A stretch of DNA of 38,136 bases, from assembly GCA_009886115.1 (NCBI GenBank), contig VFJJ01000115.1:1-38136 (forward strand), written 5' to 3'. Positions 14,907 to 23,027 of this stretch are shown here, piece by piece. The notes below the pieces were generated by a model. The model saw nothing but the letters and a program-made list of their open reading frames with translations. It searched no databases and was not told where the DNA came from. Position numbers and translations under genes: made by a program. Origin of the DNA: Actinomycetota bacterium. GTDB taxonomy: Bacteria; Actinomycetota; Acidimicrobiia; IMCC26256; VFJJ01. Numbering within the stretch: the stretch's first letter is position 1; each line of letters begins with the position of its first letter.

Positions 14907-14954
14907 CAACTGTCAGCGTGGCGGGCCGGATACGGCCCGCCACGCTGACAGTTG
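14907..14954. repeat. palindromic repeat, copy 2 (perfect 22-bp arms)
   Basis: Arms 14907-14928 and 14933-14954 are perfect reverse complements over 22 bases around the spacer GATA. Relative to copy 1 the spacer is the reverse complement, so the two copies are inverted to one another. It lies in the 73-bp gap upstream of the acyl-CoA dehydrogenase start, a few bases from its ribosome binding site. A hairpin here could attenuate transcription or protect the mRNA. Confidence 0.92.
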
Positions 14955-14967
14955 GAGTGTTTTCTCG

Positions 14968-15747
14968 CTAGGGGTGTTGCGACGACACCGAGACGACCTC
15001 GCCGGCCATGAAACAGGCGAGATCCGACGCCAGGAACACGATCACGTTGGCGACCTCCCAGGGCTCGGCAGCCCGCTTCATCACCTCACGCTCCGAAAGG
15101 TCGGCGAGCAACTCGTCGCTCGTGACCTTGGCGAGAAAGGGGTGCATGGCGATCGACGGCGACACGGCATTGACCCGGATCCCGTGCGGCGCACCTTCCA
15201 CCGCCGAGCAGCGGGTGAGGGCCATCACCCCGGCCTTGGCCGCGGCGTAATGGCATTGGCCCTCCTGGGCCCGCCATCCGACCACCGAGGCGTTGTTGAC
15301 GATGGCGCCCGTCCCCCTGGGGATCATGTGGCGCAAGGCCGCGCGGGTGCAACGCATCGTGCCGGTGAGGGTGATGCCCAGCACGGCGTTCCACTGGTCG
15401 TCGGTCATGTCGACGAGGTTCACGGTGCCGCCGAGGCCGGCGTTGTTCACCAGCACGTCGAGCCCGCCGAAACCCGCGGCGTCGGCTGCGCCAACCGCGA
15501 ACTCGATCATCCGTTGCACGTCGTCCTCGACCGTGACGTCGCAGGGGATCGCCGGAACGTCGCCGAGCGCGGCGGCCGACTCGGCGAGGCGGCGCTCGTG
15601 CTTGTCGGAGATGATCACGAAGGCCCCCTCCTCCTGGCAGCGCTTGGCCGTGGCGAAGCCGATGCCGGTACCGGCCGCCGCGGTGACGAGCACCGTCTTG
15701 CCGGACAGGAGGTTGCGACCCTCGGGGTACGGGGGGACGGTCGTCAT
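14968..15747 (-). CDS. ipdF: short-chain dehydrogenase, IpdF-like
   Basis: A 259-residue classical SDR. The cofactor loop is VTAAAGTGIGFATA (residues 21-34), NNAG is at 101-104, and the catalytic set is Ser154, Tyr167 and Lys171 in NNASVVGWRAQEGQCHYAAAK. The start ATG 15747 overlaps the ipdC stop as ATGA. In mycobacterial steroid degradation IpdF is the hydroxy/keto reductase acting on HIP-CoA, encoded next to fadE30, and here the SDR also adjoins an acyl-CoA dehydrogenase. The generic SDR call is certain; the IpdF identity is inferred from context. Confidence 0.85.
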   Translation of the reverse strand: MTTVPPYPEGRNLLSGKTVLVTAAAGTGIGFATAKRCQEEGAFVIISDKHERRLAESAAALGDVPAIPCDVTVEDDVQRMIEFAVGAADAAGFGGLDVLVNNAGLGGTVNLVDMTDDQWNAVLGITLTGTMRCTRAALRHMIPRGTGAIVNNASVVGWRAQEGQCHYAAAKAGVMALTRCSAVEGAPHGIRVNAVSPSIAMHPFLAKVTSDELLADLSEREVMKRAAEPWEVANVIVFLASDLACFMAGEVVSVSSQHP

Positions 15748-16958
15748 CGCGCCACCGCCACGGTGTCGCCGGTCACGCCGCCGCCGCCGCCCCTGACGGC
15801 TGCGCTCCCTGTGCTCGCGGTGCCCGCGGTGCTCGCGGTGCCCGACGTGCCCGCGGTGCCTGCCCGCTCGAACGACATCAGGATCGCGTTGGCGTCGTTG
15901 ACGATCGACTGGAGGATGTCGTGACACGAGTCGAGCCGGTCGATGAGACCGAGCACCACGCCACCCGACATCACGCCTTCGTCGGGTCGACCGTCGACCA
16001 TGGCCACCTTCAACAGCACGGGGGTGTTGGCCGCCATGATCACCCCGGCCCAGGGCATGTCGCTGGCCTTCTTCATGGCCAGCCCCTCGTGGATGAGCGC
16101 CCGCCACGATGTGCCCGTGCTCTTCTTGAACGCCAGGGCGTTCTTGATCGCGCCGGGGAGAGACCGGATCTTGCCGGCCTTGACCATGCTCTGCACCACG
16201 CTGTTGTCGAGCACCCGGTGGGGCACGCCGTCGACGGCGGTCGTCCAGATGGTGCCGGTGACCCCGCGTGCGAGGTACTCGGCCTTGGTGGCCTCGGGCA
16301 CGCGGGAGTCGCTCGACATGAGAAAACGGGTGCCCATGGCGATGCCGTCGGCGCCGTAGGCCAGCGCAGCCACCAGGCCCCGTCCGTCGTAGAACCCACC
16401 AGCGGCCAGCACGGGAACGCCGGCCGGGCGGCACACGTCGATCACTTGCGGCAACAACACCGTCGTCGGGACGGGTCCGGTGTGGCCGCCACCTTCACCA
16501 CCCTGGATGATGAGCGCGTCGGCTCCCCATTCCAGAACCTTCTCGGCGTGGCGCTTGGCCCCGATGGACGGCATGCAGATCGCCCCGGCTTCCTTCAGCC
16601 GCACGATGAGGTCTTTGCGGGGAGCCATGGCGAAGGACGCGACCTTCACGCCCTCGGCGATGAACACGTCGATGCGCTTGTCGACGTCGTCGGCGTCGGA
16701 CCGGAAGTTCACTCCGAAGGGCTTATCTGTCTGATCCTTGATCTGTTTCACCGAGTCGCGGAACTGCTTGAAGTCCATCGTCGACGCGCCCAGGATCCCG
16801 AGCCCGCCTGCGGCCGCTGTGGCCGTCGTGAGATGGGCACCGGCGATCCAGCCCATGCCCGTCTGCACGATCGGGTACTCGATGCCCACCAATCGACAAA
16901 ATGGTGTCTGCAATGCCGGGTGCGCTCTCGCTCTCGCTCTCGCAGCGTCGTCGCTCAC
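15744..16958 (-). CDS. ipdC: nitronate monooxygenase-family flavoprotein, IpdC-like
   Basis: A 404-residue FMN TIM-barrel protein of the nitronate monooxygenase/2-nitropropane dioxygenase family. Key parts are PIVQTGMGWIAGAHL, KPFGVNFR, the active-site GGEGGGHTGPVPT with His159, AAGGFYDGRGLVAALAYGADG (phosphate-binding) and MGTRFL. In mycobacteria IpdC is a flavin dehydrogenase in C/D-ring degradation and follows ipdB, as here. GTG 16958 overlaps the ipdB stop by 4 bp. The last 40 residues are a degenerate Ala/Gly/Thr/Ser repeat (AGTAGTSGTASTAG and on) not expected in the family and encoded by near-repeats of cggtgctcg. The start codon is followed by a gctctc repeat giving ARARARA. Confidence 0.88.
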   Translation of the reverse strand: MSDDAARARARAHPALQTPFCRLVGIEYPIVQTGMGWIAGAHLTTATAAAGGLGILGASTMDFKQFRDSVKQIKDQTDKPFGVNFRSDADDVDKRIDVFIAEGVKVASFAMAPRKDLIVRLKEAGAICMPSIGAKRHAEKVLEWGADALIIQGGEGGGHTGPVPTTVLLPQVIDVCRPAGVPVLAAGGFYDGRGLVAALAYGADGIAMGTRFLMSSDSRVPEATKAEYLARGVTGTIWTTAVDGVPHRVLDNSVVQSMVKAGKIRSLPGAIKNALAFKKSTGTSWRALIHEGLAMKKASDMPWAGVIMAANTPVLLKVAMVDGRPDEGVMSGGVVLGLIDRLDSCHDILQSIVNDANAILMSFERAGTAGTSGTASTAGTASTGSAAVRGGGGGVTGDTVAVAR

Positions 16959-17740
16959 GGCTTCACCTCGTTGTCGCGTAAAGACTTGGGGTCGAGGACG
17001 TCGCGAATGAGGCGCAGCTCCTCGGCGGTGGGGGAGCGGGTCGCGGCCAGGTCGGCCGGGATCACGAGCTCGAAGCCGGTGTTCGCCACCACGTCGTCGA
17101 CCGTGACGCCGGGGTGCACCGACCGCAGGCGCATCCGGTGATCGGGCGTCTCGAAGTCGAGCACCGCCTTGTTCGACACGACCCGGCGGATCTCGTGGAA
17201 CTCACGGGCCGTGCGACCAGCGGCGGCGGCCCGGTCGTACCCGACACCGCTCACGCAGTCGACCGATTCGACGAAGGCCCGGGTCGTGTGTGCCGGCACG
17301 AAGTACGACGTGGGATGGTTCACCGTGTTCCCCGGGGCGCCTCGAACCCCGAGAAGCTGCGACTTCGGCTTGGCCCACGGGCCGATGCAGGCGATGTTCT
17401 GATTGCCGAACCGGTCGACCTGGGTGGCGCCCATCATCACGTGGCGCTTGCCCGACCACACCATGTCGAACACGTTGCGGAACGGCATCCATCCCTCGAC
17501 GATACGGGGGTGGTCGGGGCCGACACCGACGGGGATCGGTTCGGCCAGCAAGATCGCCTCGCCGTCGGTGTAGAGCAGGTCGGGCTCGAACGTGAGCGAC
17601 GCCATGCGCACGGCGATCATCGGGATCGTGCCGATGGGCGAGGCCAGGATCTCGCCGTCGCCCCGCCAGGCCTCGGCGCAGGCCACCACGCACAGCTCGG
17701 CCAGGCTGTATTCCTCGGTCGGGCTGAGATCAGCGCTCAT
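16955..17740 (-). CDS. ipdB: IpdB, beta subunit of ring-C hydrolase (CoA-transferase fold)
   Basis: A 261-residue CoA-transferase family I beta-type subunit. Recognisable segments are YSLAELCVVACAEAWRGDG, LTFEPDLLYTDGEA, MGATQVDRFGNQN, GAPGNTVNHPTSYFVP and the C-terminal VVANTGFELVIP. IpdAB uses this fold not to transfer CoA but to hydrolyse the ring-C carbon-carbon bond of the COCHEA-CoA intermediate. ATG 17740 overlaps the ipdA stop (ATGA). The set echA20-ipdA-ipdB-ipdC has the same order as in Mycobacterium, which is the main reason for the specific name over generic CoA transferase. Confidence 0.9.
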   Translation of the reverse strand: MSADLSPTEEYSLAELCVVACAEAWRGDGEILASPIGTIPMIAVRMASLTFEPDLLYTDGEAILLAEPIPVGVGPDHPRIVEGWMPFRNVFDMVWSGKRHVMMGATQVDRFGNQNIACIGPWAKPKSQLLGVRGAPGNTVNHPTSYFVPAHTTRAFVESVDCVSGVGYDRAAAAGRTAREFHEIRRVVSNKAVLDFETPDHRMRLRSVHPGVTVDDVVANTGFELVIPADLAATRSPTAEELRLIRDVLDPKSLRDNEVKP

Positions 17741-18597
17741 GACGACACCCCCAGCCCCAGACGGGCTCGATACTCGGCATGGTCGCCGATGGCCACGTAC
17801 TTCTCGAAGAACTCGGCCCAGGCCTCGGGCGTCTTGGCCGAGTCGGCGTACTCGCGTTGGAACGCCTCGGCCCGGGCGTAGTCGGGCAGGCAGTGCGTGA
17901 AGTGGGCGCCGAAGGGCGCCTCGACGACTCCGTGCGTCATCGACCGGTTGAGCTTGATCGACGACTCGTGGCCTTCCTTCACGAAATCGGCCGTGGCCAC
18001 GACGCGCTCGCACGACACGTAGGCCTTCTTGGCGGCCCGGCAGAACAGATCGTCGAAGAACCAGTCGGTGCCGAGATACTGGGCGTTGCCTCGGGCGTCG
18101 GCCCGGTTGGCGTGCACGATCGCGGCGTCGAGGTGCAGCGCAGGCATGGCCACGAAGTCGAGCCCGTCGTCATAGGGCGAGGCGACTGTCCTCAAGGAAG
18201 GGTTCACGTCGAGGATCGCCGAGCCCAGACCGGCCCGACACGGCAGGAACGACACCCGCCAGGCTGCAGCTTGGAGCCCGAGCTGCAGCATGCCCTCGTC
18301 GAGCTCCATGGCCTCGATCGTCGCGTTCTGCCGGGCAGCCCGGAAATGCGGCTCGAGGGGGATCGAGTCGAGCGAGACGAAGCCGTAGACGACCTTCTTC
18401 GCCTGCCCCGTGGCGCACAGCATCCCGACATCGGGCCCGCCGTACGAGACGATCGTGAGGTCGCGCAGATCGCTGCGCAGGATCTCGCGCACGATCGACA
18501 TGGGCTTGCGGCGCGAGCCCCATCCCCCGATCCCGATGGTCATCCCCGAGCGCAGCTCGGACACCACCTCGGCCTCGGTCATCCGCTTGTCGGCCAT
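17737..18597 (-). CDS. ipdA: IpdA, alpha subunit of ring-C hydrolase (CoA-transferase fold)
   Basis: A 286-residue CoA-transferase family I alpha-type subunit, starting MADKRMTEAEVVSELRSGMT with the glycine-rich GIGGWGSRRKP loop (residues 21-32). The segment IEAMELDEGMLQLGLQAAA carries Glu98 and Glu101; one of them should match the catalytic Glu of IpdA (around residue 105 in the mycobacterial protein). PCRAGLGSAIL, ALHLDAAIVHANRAD and GNAQYLGTDWFFDD follow the family pattern. It forms a heterodimer or tetramer with IpdB, encoded 4 bp overlapping. The ATG lies 18 bp after the echA20 stop, in the same operon. Confidence 0.9.
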   Translation of the reverse strand: MADKRMTEAEVVSELRSGMTIGIGGWGSRRKPMSIVREILRSDLRDLTIVSYGGPDVGMLCATGQAKKVVYGFVSLDSIPLEPHFRAARQNATIEAMELDEGMLQLGLQAAAWRVSFLPCRAGLGSAILDVNPSLRTVASPYDDGLDFVAMPALHLDAAIVHANRADARGNAQYLGTDWFFDDLFCRAAKKAYVSCERVVATADFVKEGHESSIKLNRSMTHGVVEAPFGAHFTHCLPDYARAEAFQREYADSAKTPEAWAEFFEKYVAIGDHAEYRARLGLGVSS

Positions 18598-18615
18598 GAA
18601 CTGTCGTTCCCTCTC

Positions 18616-19440
18616 TCAGGGTTTCTCGGTGACGGGCTCGGTGAGCGGCTGCCCGGGGACGGCGTGCCCGGCAACGGGTTGTGTGCCGACGGGTTGCTTG
18701 GTGACGAAGGCCTGGCGGGCCTCGTCGGCGACGGGGGTGAGGTTGAGCTCGAACGTGAAGCCCATCTCGCGTCGGAACGAGCGCTTCACGTCGATCGGGT
18801 CGATGGCGTTCAACGACTCCTTGGCCCGCCTGATCACCAACGGAGACTTGGCCGCGATGATCGCGGCGATCTCGCGGGCAACCGTCAGCAGCTCCGCGCG
18901 CGGTACGACCCGCTCGACCGACCCCCAGCGCAGCAGGTCGGTCGCGGGGATCCGGGCACAGGTGAGCGCGGCCCAGCGGGCCTTGTGCATCGGGACGAGG
19001 CGCTGGAGCTGGGTCGACGAGCCCAGCCCGCCCCGGTCGACCTCGGGCAACCCGAAGAACGCGTCGTCGCTTGCAACCACGATGTCGGCGTTCCCCGCGA
19101 TGCCGACACCGGTGGCCAGACAGAAGCCGTGCACGGCTGCGATGACGGGGACCTCGCAGTCGTAGATCGCGGCGTAGGCCTCCGCGTTGGCCCGGCTCAC
19201 CGCGATGACGGCGCGGGGTCCCCCCTCGGTCATCTCCTTCACGTCGACGCCGGCCATGAACCCCTTCTCGATGGCCGAGTGGAGGATCACGACGTGGACG
19301 GACGGGTCGCGCCCGAGTGCGGTGACGGTCTCGGCCAGTGCCCGGAACCCATGGGAATCAAGGGCGTTCACCGGCGGGAAGTCGATCGCGATCTCGGCGA
19401 TGGAGTCGCGTTCGCCGGTCCGCTCGATCGTGAGGCCCAT
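18616..19440 (-). CDS. echA20: enoyl-CoA hydratase family ring-D hydrolase, EchA20-like (paralogue 1)
   Basis: A 274-residue crotonase-fold protein and the first gene of the ipd operon. Crotonase parts are DFPPVNALDSHGFRALAET, MAGVDVKEM (residues 62-70), VPVIAAVHGFCLATGVGIAGN (oxyanion-hole strand) and FGLPEVDRGGLGSS. The C-terminal RAKESLNAIDPIDVKRSFR is shared almost exactly with the second paralogue at 23028-23828. In mycobacteria EchA20 hydrolyses the D ring of the HIEC-CoA intermediate. Here the usual GGG of the oxyanion loop is ATG (Ala-Thr-Gly), and there is an extra Pro/Val/Thr-rich tail of about 25 residues. Start ATG 19440; a TACGCT box 6 nt before it suggests a leaderless mRNA. Confidence 0.88.
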   Translation of the reverse strand: MGLTIERTGERDSIAEIAIDFPPVNALDSHGFRALAETVTALGRDPSVHVVILHSAIEKGFMAGVDVKEMTEGGPRAVIAVSRANAEAYAAIYDCEVPVIAAVHGFCLATGVGIAGNADIVVASDDAFFGLPEVDRGGLGSSTQLQRLVPMHKARWAALTCARIPATDLLRWGSVERVVPRAELLTVAREIAAIIAAKSPLVIRRAKESLNAIDPIDVKRSFRREMGFTFELNLTPVADEARQAFVTKQPVGTQPVAGHAVPGQPLTEPVTEKP

Positions 19441-19446
19441 GGTCGG

Positions 19447-19452
19447 AGCGTA
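19447..19452 (-). promoter_or_regulatory. -10-like box, leaderless start of the ipd operon
   Basis: On the minus strand TACGCT lies 6 nt before the ATG at 19440. It is followed by CCGACC, similar to the spacers of the second EchA20 gene and the arsC-like gene (CCGCGACC, CTGCGACC). No KstR2-type CAAGnnCTTG palindrome was seen nearby. Confidence 0.4.
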
Positions 19453-19512
19453 ATGCGACAGGCCCGCCGGGGGCCTACCACGGCCGTCCTCCCCGGCCCG
19501 CAGGTCGAGGCC

Positions 19513-19518
19513 TACCCT
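19513..19518 (+). promoter_or_regulatory. -10-like box, leaderless start of the GH4-like gene
   Basis: TACCCT lies 6 nt before ATG 19525, with no ribosome binding site. With the minus-strand box at 19447-19452 it makes a compact divergent promoter region of 84 bp. Confidence 0.35.
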
Positions 19519-19524
19519 GAGCCG

Positions 19525-20979
19525 ATGGCTCGACCGAAGATCGTGATCATCGGAGGTGGGAGCCACCAGTGGGCCCCCACGCTCATCGCCGACTTCGCCC
19601 TCACACCGTCGACGGCCGAGGCCGAGATCGTGCTGTGCGATCTCGACGCCAGCCGGCTCCCCCGCATGGTGCGCTACGGGGAGTTGGTCGCCGAGCACCA
19701 CGCCGCGGGCCTCACGGTCACCGCGACCACCGACCGCGCTGAAGCCCTCGCCGGAGCCGACTTCGTGGTCGTCAACATCTCGACCGGGGCCCTGGCGAGC
19801 ATGCGCCACGACCTCGAGATCCCGGCGCGCTACGGCGTGGTCCAGCCCGTTGGCGACACGGTGGGGCCGGGCGGGATCAGCCGGGCTCTGCGCAACATCC
19901 CGGTGTTCCTCGACATCGCCCGCGACATCGAGCGCTTCTGCCCCGACGCCTGGTTGTTGAACCTCACCAACCCGATGACCCAACTGTGCCGGGCCGTGAC
20001 GCGCGAGACGACCGTCAGCACGATCGGGCTGTGCCACGAGGTCACCATCGGCAGCTTCTGGATGTCGGTGCTTCTCGACGCATTCGGCCGCGACGTCGAC
20101 CCGGTCGTCACCGGGGTCAACCATCTCCCGGTCGTGACCGAGCTCCGCGTCGACGGCATCGACGCCCTATCACGCCTCTCGGAGTTGCTCGCCGACGAGG
20201 CCGGGCTCGATCGGCCGTTGCCCGACTGGCTGCAGGACGTGATGCGCGGCCTCGACGCCGAGCCCGGCGCGTTCAGCCACCCGGGAGGTTCCGAGGTCGA
20301 CGGTCCGTGGACCGTCCGCCGTCTGGCCGCTCAGCACCGGGTCAAGCTGGGTTTGCTCGAACGCACCGGCGCGTTGCCGCTGGCCGGTGACCGTCACCTC
20401 GTCGAGTTCTTCCCGGGCTTCCTGACCGAGCGTTCGGGTTGGGGCTCGGCGTGGGGCGTGGCGCTCACCTCGATCGCCGAGCGCGAGGCCGAAGAAGCGA
20501 ACTACGTGAGCGCGCTCGAGGCCCGCATCGCAGAGGCCCGGGTGCCGAAGCGGCGATCGCAGGAGCAGCTCTCGTTGCTGGTCGACTCGCTGCTCACGGG
20601 CGAGCGGCGAGTGCTGCCGTTGAACATCCCCAACGCCGGGCAGTGTCCCGACCTTCCGCTCGACGTGGTGTGCGAGGCCATGTGCGTGGTCGATGCCGCG
20701 GGGGTGCGCGGACGGGATGCCGCCCGGGCCCCGGCGGCGCTGGCCGAGCAGCTTCGCCGGGTCAGCGGCTCACAGGAACTCACCGTGGGAGCGGCTGTGA
20801 GCGGTGACCGTGATCTCGTGATCGCCGCGCTCATGGCCGACCCGCTGTGCGGCCGGGTCGACTTCGCCGACCTGGCACCCATGGCCGACGAGCTCCTCGC
20901 CGCCACCGCCGCGTGGCTCCCGCAGTTCAGACACTCCGAAGGTCGGCGCCGGCCAGCGGCGACTGATCACTTGATCTGA
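19525..20979 (+). CDS. glycoside hydrolase family 4-like protein
   Basis: A 484-residue protein of the NAD- and Mn-dependent GH4 family (alpha-galactosidase, 6-phospho-glucosidase and glucuronidase types). The N-terminal Rossmann strand is KIVIIGGGSHQWAPTLI; LCDLD binds the cofactor. The later LNLTNPMTQL, TIGLCHEV (Cys170, His171) and TGVNHLPVVTEL (His200) supply the metal ligands. GH4 enzymes cleave by an oxidation-elimination route. The sugar and anomer specificity is not predictable here. The large open frame extending upstream is a shadow of the minus-strand ipd genes; the ATG at 19525 opens the domain. The 3' end overlaps the convergent nucleotidyltransferase gene by 13 bp. Confidence 0.87.
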   Translation: MARPKIVIIGGGSHQWAPTLIADFALTPSTAEAEIVLCDLDASRLPRMVRYGELVAEHHAAGLTVTATTDRAEALAGADFVVVNISTGALASMRHDLEIPARYGVVQPVGDTVGPGGISRALRNIPVFLDIARDIERFCPDAWLLNLTNPMTQLCRAVTRETTVSTIGLCHEVTIGSFWMSVLLDAFGRDVDPVVTGVNHLPVVTELRVDGIDALSRLSELLADEAGLDRPLPDWLQDVMRGLDAEPGAFSHPGGSEVDGPWTVRRLAAQHRVKLGLLERTGALPLAGDRHLVEFFPGFLTERSGWGSAWGVALTSIAEREAEEANYVSALEARIAEARVPKRRSQEQLSLLVDSLLTGERRVLPLNIPNAGQCPDLPLDVVCEAMCVVDAAGVRGRDAARAPAALAEQLRRVSGSQELTVGAAVSGDRDLVIAALMADPLCGRVDFADLAPMADELLAATAAWLPQFRHSEGRRRPAATDHLI

Positions 20980-21491
20980 TCCCACCGGTCGTGCACGTCC
21001 CATTCCGTCGCCCAGTGCTCGACGTAGGAGCGATCGAACGGTCGACCGGTCTGGAGGATGGACGCGATGTCGTCTCGATCGCGAGGCCTCCAGGCGATCA
21101 GCTTGTGCACGATCACATCCTCGACCGTGAGGAAATGCCGCTCCGAGCGAGCGATCGCCAACTCCTGGTACTCGACGACCGGGAGAAGGATGTCGGCCTT
21201 CATCCCGTCGCCTCGAACGAACAACACGTGTGGCTCCTCGCCGTGCGCTGACATGACCCGCACGTCGAATCCCTCGGCGGTCAGCCGTTCCACGAGCCCA
21301 GGAACACGCTCGACCAGGAAGTCGGCGTCGGTGGTCATGCGAGGTGTCGCCCGATAGCGACCGGCGGCGAGCGCACCGATGACCGTCCACGCGGCCCCGA
21401 GCTCATCGAAGATCGCGCCCAGGGGCTCAATGAATTCCGAGGGCTCGCGCACGTCGGTACAGCTCCAGTTCTGGTCGATCGCCCGCCTCAT
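20967..21491 (-). CDS. nucleotidyltransferase-fold protein, possible toxin
   Basis: A 174-residue protein with a minimal nucleotidyltransferase motif: TVIGALAAGRYRATPRMTTDADFLVE (residues 36-61, split as Gly39, Arg51, Asp55 and Asp57). It continues with the substrate-loop segment KADILLPVVEYQE and RHFLTVEDVIVHKLIAWRPR. This layout matches AbiEii/DUF6036-type proteins, many of which are toxins of toxin-antitoxin or abortive-infection systems that modify tRNA or protein. The ATG start lies inside the preceding small gene (65-bp overlap). A housekeeping role is possible. Confidence 0.78.
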   Translation of the reverse strand: MRRAIDQNWSCTDVREPSEFIEPLGAIFDELGAAWTVIGALAAGRYRATPRMTTDADFLVERVPGLVERLTAEGFDVRVMSAHGEEPHVLFVRGDGMKADILLPVVEYQELAIARSERHFLTVEDVIVHKLIAWRPRDRDDIASILQTGRPFDRSYVEHWATEWDVHDRWDQIK

Positions 21492-21648
21492 CCCCCAACG
21501 GCGGTGTGCCGTCTCGGGCGCGCTCGGAGTTCAGCCAGGCGATGATCGCCGCTCGGCGCTCGGGGGTCGGTTCCTCGTCGGTCTCGGCCTCGCGCAGGTC
21601 GGCGGCCAGCCGGGCCATCTTGGCCTTGTCGCGATCGCTCACCGCCAT
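21427..21648 (-). CDS. small helical protein, possible antitoxin
   Basis: A 73-residue charged protein, MAVSDRDKAKMARLAADLRE and onward, with a helix-turn-helix-sized arrangement (EPTPERRAAIIAWLNSERA) and a 20-residue tail. No family recognised with certainty. It precedes and overlaps the nucleotidyltransferase gene by 65 bp, the usual antitoxin-toxin order. The ATG at 21648 is chosen because TACACT sits 6 nt before it (leaderless); upstream in-frame codons are open but less likely. Confidence 0.6.
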   Translation of the reverse strand: MAVSDRDKAKMARLAADLREAETDEEPTPERRAAIIAWLNSERARDGTPPLGDEAGDRPELELYRRARALGIH

Positions 21649-21654
21649 GGCCCG

Positions 21655-21660
21655 AGTGTA
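21655..21660 (-). promoter_or_regulatory. -10-like box for the toxin-antitoxin-like pair
   Basis: TACACT on the minus strand, 6 nt before ATG 21648, fits the leaderless pattern seen at other starts here. Confidence 0.35.
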
Positions 21661-21706
21661 CGGCTCGCGCATCGGGACGACGTCCGCGCTGCGGCGCTCG
21701 TCCGCG

Positions 21707-23005
21707 TCACAACACCGGCTCGCCGGTGGTGGTGACGCCCGCCGTCACCTCGACGGTGCGGGTGCGGGGGATGGCGACGCCGGCGAGGAGGAGGACCAGC
21801 GAGATGGTGATGAGGCCGCCGGCGATGGCGAAGGCGCCCCGGTACGAGGTCCAGCTGGCCACGAAGCCGAGAGCCAGGCCGCCGATGGCGTTGGAGATGT
21901 CGGTGAAGGCGGTGAGGGTGCCCACGACCGAGCCGCGTTCGGAGTCGGGGGCGGCGTCGACGCCGATGAGCACGAACGTCGGATACATGTACGACATGCC
22001 CACGGCCAGCAGCACGGCCGCGGTGTAGATCCCGGCGGGCTCGGGCCACAGGGCCATGAGGTAGAGCGCGGCTGCGGCCGAGACGATGGCGATGGTGGCC
22101 ATCTTCTGCCGGGGCACCGTGTCGTTGAGCTTGGCGCCGAAGAGGCGTGAGCACACGGTCACGACGGCGAAGACGAGCAGGACCGGGGCCACGTCGTGCA
22201 TGCCGATGCTGTCGCCGTACACCGCGAGGAACGAGTTGAACGAGGCCAGACCCACGGCTCCCAGGCAGATCACGATGCCGGGACGGATGGCCGCCGGATG
22301 GGCGAAAGGCTGTCGAGCCCGCGGTGGCCCCGGCCCCGCTGGCTTCGTCGCCGCTGGCCCCGTCCCCGTTGTCCCCGGTGGCCCCGCGGCCGTCCCCGGC
22401 GCGCTTGGCGCGCCGACCCGGGTGGTCTCGGGCACGAACATCCCGAGGGCAGCAGACACCAAGCCGGTGACGCCGCAGGCGATCCACACGGTGTCGTACC
22501 CCGAACGCTGGTACAGGGCCTCCCCGACGAGGGGCCCGAGGGCGATGCCGAGGAAGACCGAGACCGAGAACAGGCTGATGGCCTCGCCCCGTCGCGCAGC
22601 CGGCGCCATGTCGGTCGCCGTGGCGGTCGCGCCCACGTACACCGCGGCGCCTGCGCCCCCGCTCAACACCCGTACCGCCACGACCCACCAGGTGCCGCCT
22701 GAGCTCTCGGCCAGGCCCAGGAGCATCACCGAGACTCCGAAGACCGCCGCGCCGCCAACGCCGGTCGGTCGACGACCGATCCGATCGCCGAGGCGTCCGG
22801 CCAAAGGCCGCACGATCACCGCTCCGAGCGCGTAGGCGCCGAATGCGAGACCCACGCCGCCCGTGCCACCGTGCAGCGGTCCCTTCACATAGCGGCCCAG
22901 CACGGGAGTGAGCATCGACCCGGCGGCGAAGTATGCGCCGTTGTGGAGCATGAGCACCACGAAGCTGCCCGAGACGATCCGCTCGCGCCTCGCCGATGCG
23001 CTCAC
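21707..23005 (-). CDS. MFS transporter
   Basis: A 432-residue major facilitator protein with about 12 hydrophobic helices. The motif between helices 2 and 3 is GRLGDRIGRRP (residues 70-80), followed by RVLSGGAGAAVYVGATATA (motif C-like glycine pattern) and FLGIALGPLVGEALY. Residues 198-232, the central cytoplasmic loop, are a low-complexity Gly/Pro/Thr/Ala insert. The family exports drugs or takes up small molecules by proton exchange; the substrate is unknown. Start GTG 23005. The next gene upstream is the second EchA20 paralogue, only 22 bp away, so it may carry a steroid-derived compound, but this is inference. Confidence 0.88.
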   Translation of the reverse strand: MSASARRERIVSGSFVVLMLHNGAYFAAGSMLTPVLGRYVKGPLHGGTGGVGLAFGAYALGAVIVRPLAGRLGDRIGRRPTGVGGAAVFGVSVMLLGLAESSGGTWWVVAVRVLSGGAGAAVYVGATATATDMAPAARRGEAISLFSVSVFLGIALGPLVGEALYQRSGYDTVWIACGVTGLVSAALGMFVPETTRVGAPSAPGTAAGPPGTTGTGPAATKPAGPGPPRARQPFAHPAAIRPGIVICLGAVGLASFNSFLAVYGDSIGMHDVAPVLLVFAVVTVCSRLFGAKLNDTVPRQKMATIAIVSAAAALYLMALWPEPAGIYTAAVLLAVGMSYMYPTFVLIGVDAAPDSERGSVVGTLTAFTDISNAIGGLALGFVASWTSYRGAFAIAGGLITISLVLLLAGVAIPRTRTVEVTAGVTTTGEPVL

Positions 23006-23027
23006 CCCGTCACTCGAGCGGACCGCG

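Noticed and set aside
17779-19524. 582-codon upstream extension of the GH4-like frame
   Set aside because: It is the antisense shadow of ipdA and echA20; the GH4 Rossmann start is at ATG 19525.
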